15,419 nt of DNA from JBBRUG01 sp038247995. Its GTDB lineage: Bacteria; Chloroflexota; Chloroflexia; Chloroflexales; Chloroflexaceae. The notes beneath the pieces are model-generated. The model saw nothing but the letters and a program-made list of their open reading frames with translations, was not told where the DNA came from and did no database searches. The stretch is taken from NCBI GenBank assembly GCA_038247995.1, contig JBBRUG010000125.1:1-15419 (forward strand), written 5' to 3'. A program made the translations under genes and the position numbers. Shown one piece after another: positions 7,026 through 15,100 of the stretch (positions are counted from its first letter, which is position 1; each line of letters opens with the position of its first letter).

Positions 7026-8511
7026 TGCCGCTATTCTTGGTACACACACCGCAGGATGGCAACTGCTTGATGTGGCTGAACCGACAAATGTACGCCTCAT
7101 CGAACAGTCGGCCTTTCCGGTCAATCTGTTTCCGCAGAGCGTTGCAATCGAGATCCGCCAAGGCGAGCGCACAGCGTATCTTGTTTCAGTCTGTGCACAG
7201 CTTTTGGCGCCCTGCTCTGATCCGCCTGAGTTGCGGATCGTCGACATCACGGATGTTAATCAACCCATAATCCGCAACAGCATGATATTGCCGCCGGGCG
7301 GCACACCGACTGCTGTTGCGGTTCACGCCGGTTATCTATATCTGGTAAGGAGTGAGCCTGCGGCTAACCCGATCACTCCTGGCAACGGGCGATTGCAAAT
7401 CCTCGATGTTCGTGATCCCGCTGACATACCTCTGGTAAGTGAGTTGTTGTTCGTCGGCAGCCCGCGGCAAGTTGTGGCTACGGCTGACCTTGTGTATATT
7501 GCGGCACTCCAGGGGGGCTTGCATACCATTGACGTCAGCAATCCCGCTACACCGCAATTGCTCAGCACCTTCCGGACTCATCAGCAGATGCGAGTCAACG
7601 CTGTTGCCGTCGATGGCCCGATTGCATATGTTTCAACACTCTATGATGCTGACCTGTTCATCCTCGATCTACGCGATCCAGCCCAACCGCGCCTGGTTGA
7701 TAAGCGGATTTTGCCCGTTGGGAGTAACGCACTGACCATTGTCGGCGATCAGTTGATTGCTTCGGGCGCGGGCATGACGATCTACCGCCGCGGGCCGCTG
7801 CCGCCCGGCGCTGTGGTTGATCTGCGCGGCGCGCCGGTGACGAATGTGAGCGTGCAATTGACCAGCGGTGCGCGCAGCAGCCTCGCCGCGGCTACGCCGT
7901 CGCGCGCCACCGATGTGAATGGTCGTTTCAGTGTGCAGGGCGCCGCAAGCGGTACGCAGGTTATGCCGAACTTTGGGGATTCCGCGTTCTGGCCGCCGGT
8001 GCAGACGGTTGCCCAGCCTGATGAAATGCTCACGTTCACGCTGCTTGCCCCGCCCGTTACGGCTGCAATCAGCGCAGACTCGGCGACAACGCTCACCCTG
8101 ACCGACACGCAGGGTTTGCCGACAATGCTTACCGTGCCCGCCGGTAGTCTGAGCGGGGCGAGTGCGGTGACGCTCAGCGGGCATGCACCTACCCAAACCG
8201 ACAGCTTGCAGCTCGCCGGCCAGGCCTTTGAACTGCGCCTGACCGGCACCGACGCCCAGTTTGCTGCGCCCGCAACCGTAACCGTGCCGTATAGCCGGGG
8301 CGATGTGCGCCTGATCAGCGAACGTACACAACTGGTGCTCTATCGGCAAACCGGCGCCGGCTGGATACCTGCCGAAACAGGCTGCACGGATTCCGCTGCG
8401 CAGGTTCACGATCTGGTGACGCGCACTGTCACTGCGGCAATCTGCGTTCCGGGCGTGTACGCACTGCTCGGGCCGACCGAGCGGGTGTATCTGCCGTTGC
8501 TGGCCCGCTAA
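6976..8511 (+). CDS. LVIVD-type beta-propeller surface protein, C-terminal part (frameshifted)
   Basis: The continuation of the preceding gene in the +1 frame. The open frame begins at a TTG at 6976; ATG 6988 is another candidate. The first ~14 residues (basic, Arg-rich) look like out-of-frame reading, and true homology starts at ASGDAAILG. There is no signal peptide. Residues 15-272 hold the rest of blade 9 and five more blades (for example GLHTIDVSNPATPQLL and LFILDLRDPAQPRLV). Residues 278-330 resemble a carboxypeptidase-regulatory Ig-like domain (AVVDLRGAPVTNVSVQL, then DVNGRFSV). After a further beta-rich region (TMLTVPAGSL, ATVTVPYS) the protein ends in VYLPLLAR, a terminal motif I associate with Chloroflexota exported proteins. 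With one AGCG removed, the two parts join into a single protein of 912 residues with about 14 blades, possibly two seven-bladed propellers. A secreted domain without an export signal argues that this piece is not made as an independent protein. Confidence 0.75.
   Translation: MLRRMVRRLRLPLASGDAAILGTHTAGWQLLDVAEPTNVRLIEQSAFPVNLFPQSVAIEIRQGERTAYLVSVCAQLLAPCSDPPELRIVDITDVNQPIIRNSMILPPGGTPTAVAVHAGYLYLVRSEPAANPITPGNGRLQILDVRDPADIPLVSELLFVGSPRQVVATADLVYIAALQGGLHTIDVSNPATPQLLSTFRTHQQMRVNAVAVDGPIAYVSTLYDADLFILDLRDPAQPRLVDKRILPVGSNALTIVGDQLIASGAGMTIYRRGPLPPGAVVDLRGAPVTNVSVQLTSGARSSLAAATPSRATDVNGRFSVQGAASGTQVMPNFGDSAFWPPVQTVAQPDEMLTFTLLAPPVTAAISADSATTLTLTDTQGLPTMLTVPAGSLSGASAVTLSGHAPTQTDSLQLAGQAFELRLTGTDAQFAAPATVTVPYSRGDVRLISERTQLVLYRQTGAGWIPAETGCTDSAAQVHDLVTRTVTAAICVPGVYALLGPTERVYLPLLAR
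7014..7021 (+). other. AGCG tandem duplication causing a frameshift
   Basis: AGCG stands twice in a row (7014-7017, 7018-7021). Removing one copy makes the codons read GCT AGC GGT GAT GCC, giving LAASGDAAILG, which matches the blade-start pattern and joins the two open frames exactly. This is the simplest explanation of the split propeller gene. It may be a genuine mutation, a slippage-prone switch, or an assembly error. Confidence 0.75.
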
Positions 8512-8709
8512 TGAAGATCACTCAGGCTGCTGAAGGTGTTGAGGCATTGAAGGCCGCGCCCTCTCTATAACAGTGGCATACCCGTACCCAAAACGTTTTG
8601 CACCGTGTCCTGATGCGCCATTTTTCCTTCATCCCCCAGCCCCCTGCCTCTCAGGTGTAGGGTTTTTACAGGATCGCGTCCCAATGCGCTATTCCCCGCA
8701 TCCCCCCAG

Positions 8710-8738
8710 CCCCCTGCTCCCTCACGGGGAGCAGGGGG
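8710..8738. terminator. 12-bp perfect hairpin, possible terminator or REP-like repeat
   Basis: CCCCCTGCTCCC (8710-8721) pairs perfectly with GGGAGCAGGGGG (8727-8738) around a 5-base loop (TCACG). It lies between the ends of two convergent genes. There is no T-tract, and a related hairpin follows 34 bases later, so a dispersed repeat is at least as likely as a classical terminator. Confidence 0.5.
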
Positions 8739-8772
8739 AGCCGCCGCAGATTCGGCGTCCTGATGCTGTCGG

Positions 8773-8803
8773 AAACCCCGCTCCCGCTCAGGGAGCGGGG
8801 TTT
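8773..8803. terminator. 13-bp perfect hairpin, possible bidirectional terminator
   Basis: AAACCCCGCTCCC (8773-8785) pairs perfectly with GGGAGCGGGGTTT (8791-8803) around a GCTCA loop. The stem ends in AAA/TTT, so read on either strand a short T-run follows a G/C-rich stem. That makes this the better terminator candidate of the two hairpins in the gap. Confidence 0.55.
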
Positions 8804-8962
8804 GGGGTGCGGGCTGGTGCGGCGAACGTGCCTAACTTGATGCGTATGGGCGCGCCGCTCCACGCGAAGCGGATGGCTCAATCGTTATGCTCGCCGCTCT
8901 AGATCGGTTGCATCCAAGCGGCGCGAGCGCAGCGCACCACACAGTTCAGTGCCCTCAAGGAC

Positions 8963-9904
8963 TCAATCGTGTTGCTCAGTGATCGTTACCTGCGCCTGAA
9001 ACGCTGCTACATGTTCCGCAACCCACTCGCGCATTGTGCGCATGCGTACCGGCAAAAGTTGCAGCACCTCGTCCATGGGGAACGCCAGCGTCGGTGGCTC
9101 GGCCATTTCCCAGAGCGGGCCATAGATCGCCGTAGCACCGACACCCGCACCAGGGCCGTAGACCTGATCGAGGATCGCGCCGAACTCCGCCGGCGGGATG
9201 CCGCGATAGTGGAACTCGCGTCCCAAGGCGGCACTGAACGCCTCAGCCAGTTCCGGCCCCGCTAACACCTCAACCCCGCTCACCATAAACAGTTGCCCGG
9301 CGAGTTCCGGGCGCTCTAAGCCGGCCACCATCAGCGCCGCCAGGTCGGCCGAGGCGATCCAGCCGATCCGCATTGCCGGTGGTGTGGCGTAGGGTACTTC
9401 ATTGCCCCCGACCACGGCAGGCGCCGTCCACGGGCCGAGCAGGTTCTCGGCGTAGATCGTCGGCGCAAAGATGATGTGCGGCACGCCGCTAGCCTTCAGG
9501 TGCGCCGCGACAGCATTCCGCGTGTCGCCGCCGCCCGGCGCGTCGCCGCTTTCGGGTTGGAACGGCCCGCTGGTGTTCCAGACGATCAACTTTACCCCGG
9601 CATCGCGTGCGGCGTCGATGACATTGCGGCCATAGCTGAGCGCATCGGCCGGATTGGTTGCCGAGAAGGGGATCAACAATGTGACGGCATCAACCCCGGC
9701 GCTGATCGCGGTCAGCCGCGCCCGATCAGCCAGATCAGCCTCAACGACTGTGGCGCCAAGCGCAGCCAGATGGGCGGCGTTCGCCGCGTTGCGGGTCACA
9801 ACTACCGGGTGATGCCCGCGCTCAAGCAACGCCGGCACCAGCGGCCCGGCCTGGCTGCCCGTCGCTCCGTATACCAGTACCCGTAAGGCGGAATGGGTTG
9901 TCAT
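8963..9904 (-). CDS. NmrA-like NAD(P)-binding oxidoreductase (atypical SDR)
   Basis: A cytoplasmic Rossmann-fold protein of 313 residues. The dinucleotide-binding motif GATGSQAG (13-20) follows the first beta strand LRVLVYG. VVTRN (35-39) ends the second strand, where NADP-preferring members carry a basic residue, and EADLAD (56-61) is also typical. The catalytic YxxxK of classical SDR enzymes is not evident, as expected for the NmrA / quinone-reductase-like branch. The divergent HxlR gene with shared control region matches the common pairing of such oxidoreductases with redox- or electrophile-sensing HxlR regulators. Quinone or aldehyde reduction is therefore plausible but not proven. The start is ATG 9902-9904: AGGAG (9912-9916) sits 7 bases upstream. 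The longer GTG start at 9922 lies upstream of this site and has no such support. Confidence 0.85.
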   Translation of the reverse strand: MTTHSALRVLVYGATGSQAGPLVPALLERGHHPVVVTRNAANAAHLAALGATVVEADLADRARLTAISAGVDAVTLLIPFSATNPADALSYGRNVIDAARDAGVKLIVWNTSGPFQPESGDAPGGGDTRNAVAAHLKASGVPHIIFAPTIYAENLLGPWTAPAVVGGNEVPYATPPAMRIGWIASADLAALMVAGLERPELAGQLFMVSGVEVLAGPELAEAFSAALGREFHYRGIPPAEFGAILDQVYGPGAGVGATAIYGPLWEMAEPPTLAFPMDEVLQLLPVRMRTMREWVAEHVAAFQAQVTITEQHD

Positions 9905-9911
9905 TAGGCTG

Positions 9912-9916
9912 CTCCT
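9912..9916 (-). promoter_or_regulatory. Ribosome binding site fixing the start of the NmrA-like gene
   Basis: AGGAG on the minus strand, 7 bases before the ATG at 9904. It selects this start over the upstream GTG at 9922. Confidence 0.75.
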
Positions 9917-9958
9917 GAACACACTTCAGCAAAATGCGATGAACATTCTCACAGTTCG

Positions 9959-9987
9959 ACTATACAAGGTACATATTGGAATAACAA
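9959..9987 (-). promoter_or_regulatory. Sigma-70-type promoter of the NmrA-like gene
   Basis: On the minus strand TTGTTA (9982-9987) and TATAGT (9959-9964) are separated by exactly 17 bases. This is the best two-box promoter in the window. Transcription would begin near 9952, leaving a leader of about 48 bases with the AGGAG site. The same -10 hexamer is used by the divergent hxlR promoter. Confidence 0.65.
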
Positions 9988-10002
9988 GTACGCAGTTTTT
10001 TG

Positions 10003-10028
10003 TGGTATAGTATGGAGAATCATACTAT
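10003..10028 (+). promoter_or_regulatory. Extended -10 and overlapping perfect operator of the HxlR gene
   Basis: TGG-TATAGT (10003-10011) is an extended -10 located 29 bases before the ATG. ATAGTATG (10007-10014) and CATACTAT (10021-10028) form a perfect 8-bp inverted repeat with a 6-base spacer, covering the -10 and the likely start of transcription. HxlR proteins are dimers that bind such dyads, so this is probably the regulator's own operator. Binding here would block its own promoter. Confidence 0.65.
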
Positions 10029-10040
10029 TGGAGCAGCTCA

Positions 10041-10385
10041 ATGAATGAGGCCCAAGCCCGCTGCCCTGTTGCGGTAACCCTCGATATCATTGGGGGCAAA
10101 TGGAAGCCGTTGATCCTGTACTATCTCTTTCAGGGGACGCGGCGCTTTAATGCGCTCCGACGTATGTTGCCGCAGGTGACGCAGCAGATGTTAACCTTGC
10201 AACTGCGTGAACTCGAACGCGCCGGTGTTGTGCATCGTGAAGTGTATGCCGAAGTGCCGCCCAGAGTTGAATATTCACTAACTGAGCGTGGGCGAAGTCT
10301 GGAGCCGATCTTGCTTGCGATGTTGGCCTGGGGTGAGGCTTATCAGCAGGAGGATGGGGCGCAAGCCGTGGAACAGCGCGGCTGA
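10041..10385 (+). CDS. HxlR-family winged-helix transcriptional regulator
   Basis: A DNA-binding protein of 114 residues, a typical length. The N-terminal signature CPVAVTLDIIGGKWK contains the conserved Cys (C8) that in several HxlR proteins (for example Bacillus subtilis YodB and HypR) senses quinones, diamide or related electrophiles. RRFNALRRMLPQVTQQMLTL is the recognition-helix region, and EYSLTERGRSLEPIL is the wing and dimerisation helix. The start has a GGAG site (10030-10033) 7 bases upstream. A perfect inverted repeat over its promoter suggests autoregulation. The divergent NmrA-like oxidoreductase is its likely target. Only C8 is a candidate redox centre, as there is no second Cys for an intramolecular disulphide, so sensing could use an inter-subunit bond or S-alkylation. 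Confidence 0.92.
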   Translation: MNEAQARCPVAVTLDIIGGKWKPLILYYLFQGTRRFNALRRMLPQVTQQMLTLQLRELERAGVVHREVYAEVPPRVEYSLTERGRSLEPILLAMLAWGEAYQQEDGAQAVEQRG

Positions 10386-10555
10386 AATGATCGGCGCGGC
10401 TATTCTATGGTATGCTGTGTTTGTCATTGCAATCAGAAATTTCAGGTTTGCTCGGCCTCAGGGAATAACTGGCATGATGCCGGGTATGCTGGATTCCTGG
10501 GCAGTGCAACTGGTTGTTGACGCCTGAATTCTGCCCTCTGGATATGAGGATAACT

Positions 10556-11176
10556 ATGGAAATTGAAGCCAAATATATGGTCGATGAAGCAGCGCTCGAC
10601 ACGGTGAGCCATGTGCGGCAGCTTGGAGCATATGCGCTTCATCCTGCTCCCGCCGTAGAAGAGCAAGAAAATACCTACTACGACACTGCCGACGGACGGC
10701 TTAGTTCCGCCCGCTACGGCCTGCGTCGGCGCCAAGTGGGCGAGCGCAGCATGATCACGCTCAAAGGGCCTACCGACGGCAATGACGGGCTGCATCGGCG
10801 CGCTGAATATGAAATGCCCGGCGTCTCGCCCGATCCCGCTACGTGGCCGGTGGGCGTGGCGCGCGATCTGACCCTCGCCCTCACCGGCGGCGCTCCACTT
10901 ACCCCGCTCTTGCGGATTAGTACTGAGCGGCGGATTTTGCACGCTGAACGCGATGGGGTGCTGGTTGCCGAGATCTGTCTTGATCGGGGCACGATCTATG
11001 CCGGTGAACGCAGCGCTCCAATCAGCGAGTTGGAGATCGAACAGCTTCCTAACGGTACCGCCGATGATCTGGCGGATCTGGCGGCTGCACTGGTGAAGGT
11101 GATCCGCTTACGCCCAGAGCCGCGTTCCAAACTTGAACGTGGCCTGGCGTTGCTCCACGAAGGAAAGCAAGTATGA
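10556..11176 (+). CDS. CYTH-domain triphosphatase (adenylate cyclase class IV / ThTPase fold)
   Basis: A soluble tunnel-fold protein of 206 residues that would act on a triphosphate or polyphosphate. The CYTH set is complete: E2-x-E4-x-K6 (MEIEAK), NTYYDTAD (39-46), YGLRRRQ (54-60), ITLKGP (67-72), RRAEYE (81-86), STERR (122-126), CLDRGT (141-146), SELEIE (157-162) and SKLERGL (191-197). Members hydrolyse tripolyphosphate, thiamine triphosphate or long-chain polyphosphate, or cyclise ATP; sequence alone does not say which. Start at 10556 places the ExExK signature at the N-terminus as usual and has GAGGA (10546-10550) 5 bases upstream. An in-frame longer start (10514) lacks such support. The stop overlaps the next start by ATGA, so this gene and the HD-CHAD gene form an operon, which favours a polyphosphate-related role. 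Confidence 0.9.
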   Translation: MEIEAKYMVDEAALDTVSHVRQLGAYALHPAPAVEEQENTYYDTADGRLSSARYGLRRRQVGERSMITLKGPTDGNDGLHRRAEYEMPGVSPDPATWPVGVARDLTLALTGGAPLTPLLRISTERRILHAERDGVLVAEICLDRGTIYAGERSAPISELEIEQLPNGTADDLADLAAALVKVIRLRPEPRSKLERGLALLHEGKQV

Positions 11177-12684
11177 CGACGCTCGACACCCTATTTACCA
11201 CTTATCATGTCGATCTGGCTCATGCGCGTCAGGTGGCTGATCTGGCGTTAACGCTCTTCGACGCTGTAGCTGAACCATACAATCTGCCGCCGGCGACGCG
11301 GCGGATTGTTGAGCTTGGCGCGCTTTTACATAATGTTGGCCTGACGACCGACCCGCCGACGCATCACTTAGTTGGCCGCGATATTGTGCTGCGCCAGGTG
11401 CTCGACGATTGTTCGCCGCGCGAGCAAGCGCTCCTGGCTTGTATCGTCGCCTTCCATCGCAAGAAGGCCCGCCCCGCCGCCGAGCCGGCGTATCTCAGCC
11501 TGGGCAAGAAGAACCGCGAGCTCGCCCTTCAGTTGGCCGCGATCGTGCGCGTGGCTGATGGCCTGGACTACCATCAGAGCCAGGCAACTCAACTCCGCGC
11601 GGTGACGCTGGATGCCGCCGGGGTGACGTTGCACCTGGTTGGCCCCCATGCCGCCGCCGATGGTGAACGCGCAGTCGCCAAGGCTGATCTCTGGCAGCGC
11701 GTCTTTGATCAGGCGGTGCTGGCGGAAGCGGAAATCGGCGCAGCTACGCAAGCTGAGGCAGGCGCCGCTGACACTGCTTCACCGAATGGTGCGACTCTGC
11801 ACCCCTGGTATGCCGAGTCGACGGCGCCGCTGGCCGAATTGGGCCGGGTGTTGCTGCGGCGCCATTTTCGGCGTATGTTGCAGGCCGAACGAGAGGTGCG
11901 CGCCGACCGCGAGATCGAGGCCGTTCATGCTTTGCGGGTTGCCACGCGCCGGCTGCGGGCAACGCTGAAGTTGTTGGCTCCGGTCGCTCCTGCCGCCGAG
12001 GTACGTCGCTTCAGCCGGGCCGTGCAGCGGGTAGCCCAGGTTGCCGGCGCCGTGCGTGATCGTGACGTACTGCTCGTGCATCTCGACGCGGCCCAGTTGC
12101 CTGATGGGGATCAGCAGGCCGTGCTGGCCCAGGTGCGCGCCGACGTGGCCGCAGCGCGTGCTACAGCCCACGCCCGTTTGATCGCGCGCCTTGATAGTGC
12201 CGAGCACGAAGAGTTTAAGCACGCTTTTGCGGGCTTTATGAGTTCGGTTGAGAGTTGGGACAACAGCGTGCGCGTGCGCGATGTGGCCGGTAGTACGCTC
12301 TGGCAGCACTACGAAGCGCTACGCGCCCATGATCGCGGCGGGTTGCCCGGCGAGGTTGTCGAACTGCATGCAATGCGCATTGAGGGCAAACGGCTACGCT
12401 ACGTGCTCGAACTGTTCACCGACACGTTCGGCGAGCGGGTTACACAGGTAGTCGAGCCGCTGATGGCGTTTCAGGATCACTTAGGCTTCCTGAACGACGC
12501 CGATGTCGCGGCCCTCATTCTCGCCGAGGATGCCGCCGCCGCCTCTGCCGATACGGTGGCGGCCTACATGGCTCTGCGCAATGCTGAGGCCGAGCGCTTG
12601 CTCAGCGACCTGCCGGCGCGTTGGGAGAAGGTCGCCAGCGCCACCTACCGCCGCCGCCTGATGGAACTCATCGTAAAACTCTAA
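11173..12684 (+). CDS. HD (Ppx/GppA C-terminal-like) and CHAD domain fusion protein
   Basis: A 503-residue two-part cytoplasmic protein. Residues 15-145 resemble the HD-type domain found after the catalytic domains of exopolyphosphatase/GppA: H17, ALLHNVGL (50-57), HH (64-65), VAFHRKK (92-98) and IVRVADGLDYHQSQ (124-137). The expected HD pair is H53-N54, so a metal-binding Asp is replaced; E. coli Ppx, as I recall it, also departs here (HE). Residues 215-500 are a CHAD domain with its two basic signatures, VHALRVATRRLR (251-262) and LHAMRIEGKRLR (398-409). CHAD domains bind inorganic polyphosphate through such His/Arg/Lys residues. Residues 189-210 form an Ala/Gly-rich linker. The 4-bp ATGA overlap with the CYTH gene implies coupled translation; AGGA (11161-11164) lies 8 bases upstream. 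A polyphosphate-binding or regulatory role is the best inference; catalysis by the HD part is uncertain. Confidence 0.88.
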   Translation: MTTLDTLFTTYHVDLAHARQVADLALTLFDAVAEPYNLPPATRRIVELGALLHNVGLTTDPPTHHLVGRDIVLRQVLDDCSPREQALLACIVAFHRKKARPAAEPAYLSLGKKNRELALQLAAIVRVADGLDYHQSQATQLRAVTLDAAGVTLHLVGPHAAADGERAVAKADLWQRVFDQAVLAEAEIGAATQAEAGAADTASPNGATLHPWYAESTAPLAELGRVLLRRHFRRMLQAEREVRADREIEAVHALRVATRRLRATLKLLAPVAPAAEVRRFSRAVQRVAQVAGAVRDRDVLLVHLDAAQLPDGDQQAVLAQVRADVAAARATAHARLIARLDSAEHEEFKHAFAGFMSSVESWDNSVRVRDVAGSTLWQHYEALRAHDRGGLPGEVVELHAMRIEGKRLRYVLELFTDTFGERVTQVVEPLMAFQDHLGFLNDADVAALILAEDAAAASADTVAAYMALRNAEAERLLSDLPARWEKVASATYRRRLMELIVKL

Positions 12685-12690
12685 TGTCCA

Positions 12691-12727
12691 TTCGGCTCAG
12701 CGCAGCCTTCGGCTGCGCTGAGCCGAA
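12691..12727. terminator. 17-bp perfect hairpin, bidirectional terminator
   Basis: TTCGGCTCAGCGCAGCC (12691-12707) and GGCTGCGCTGAGCCGAA (12711-12727) pair without a mismatch around a TTC loop. The hairpin fills the 49-base space between two convergent stop codons (12684 and 12734), 6 bases from each. Position and stability favour a shared terminator, although no clear T-tract follows on either strand. Confidence 0.75.
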
Positions 12728-12733
12728 GCATCC

Positions 12734-14668
<1,935 letters not shown>

Positions 14669-14675
14669 GGGGTAA

Positions 14676-14682
14676 CCTCCTT
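14676..14682 (-). promoter_or_regulatory. Consensus ribosome binding site of acs
   Basis: AAGGAGG on the minus strand, 7 bases from the ATG at 14668. It is the strongest Shine-Dalgarno sequence in the window, suggests high translation, and fixes the start of acs. Confidence 0.85.
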
Positions 14683-14756
14683 GTTCCACAGCAAAGCAAT
14701 CCGATCCTGGGGCGTTCCAGTCCTATTTTGTTGTGCGCTTACGCGGGAATGAGTCA

Positions 14757-14765
14757 AGTATACCA
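14757..14765 (-). promoter_or_regulatory. Extended -10 promoter of acs
   Basis: On the minus strand this reads TGG-TATACT, a full extended -10. Transcription would start near 14750 and give a leader of about 82 bases. A second possible element, TTGACT on the minus strand about 5 bases further downstream, lacks a good -10 at normal spacing. Confidence 0.45.
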
Positions 14766-15100
14766 TGTGATGCTTCGGGGGCGCAGCCCCCGATCCCCCG
14801 CTGCGCAGGGTTGGTTCTTTGGATGCTGCCCCCTGCACCCCCCGCTGGAGGCCGTGCCGCCCTCCAGACCACCCCGCATGGGCGGCTGTTGCGTGCCATG
14901 TAGCCCGTTGTTCTGCCTTTACGCGCTGACGGCGCCAGATATTGGCTGGTCATAAACTCCTGACCCGCCTCAGTGCCTCAGTGGCCTCACGTGCCGCTCA
15001 GTGCGCCAGGGGCCAGGGGCAGCGTCCCGGCCGGGGGAGTCCAGAGGGGCGAAGGTTCGCCCCTTTGGCGCGGGTGGGGGGCGCGCAGCCCCGCAGCGCC
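14766..15100. other. 335-bp G/C-rich gap with hairpins between two CoA ligase genes
   Basis: No convincing gene. Three perfect stems are present: CGGGGGC/GCCCCCG (14776-14792, 3-base loop), CTGGAGG/CCTCCAG (14845-14867, 9-base loop) and AGGGGCGAA/TTCGCCCCT (15045-15064, 2-base loop). The GGGGGCGCAGCCCC core of the first recurs in altered form near 15077-15092. The third stem lies 37 bases beyond the stop codon of the upstream ligase gene and might end its transcript, but no T-tract follows. The rest looks like dispersed repeat sequence. Confidence 0.6.

Larger units (their letters stand above)
8512..8962. other. 451-bp repeat-rich gap between convergent genes
   Basis: No convincing gene is present; the open frames here are short and run through repeats. 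Two diverged copies of one segment lie at about 8613-8655 and 8684-8727. Both begin ATGCGC and share the core CAT-C(5-6)-AGCCCCCTGC. Two long hairpins follow, each listed separately. From 8830 to 8962 I see only ordinary sequence with small G/C-rich inverted repeats and no promoter. Confidence 0.7.

Noticed and set aside
7010..7030. Programmed +1 frameshift of the prfB type at CGG TGA
   Set aside because: There is no CTT-TGA slip site or upstream Shine-Dalgarno-like stimulator. An exact AGCG duplication explains the shift and restores a perfect blade.
7025..7270. Short ORF starting at the TGATG overlap
   Set aside because: It is in the third frame and shows no propeller pattern. The real continuation is in another frame.
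7669..8409. Minus-strand ORF opposite the propeller gene
   Set aside because: Shadow frame without recognisable motifs; the plus strand encodes clear domains.
9905..9922. GTG start for the NmrA-like gene
   Set aside because: The AGGAG site lies downstream of it and is correctly spaced for ATG 9904.
10517..10546. Promoter TTGACG / GATATG before the CYTH gene
   Set aside because: The -10 would overlap the ribosome binding site and leave almost no leader. The spacing is possible but the arrangement is implausible.
14669..14689. GTG start for acs
   Set aside because: The AAGGAGG site lies inside this extension and fits ATG 14668.
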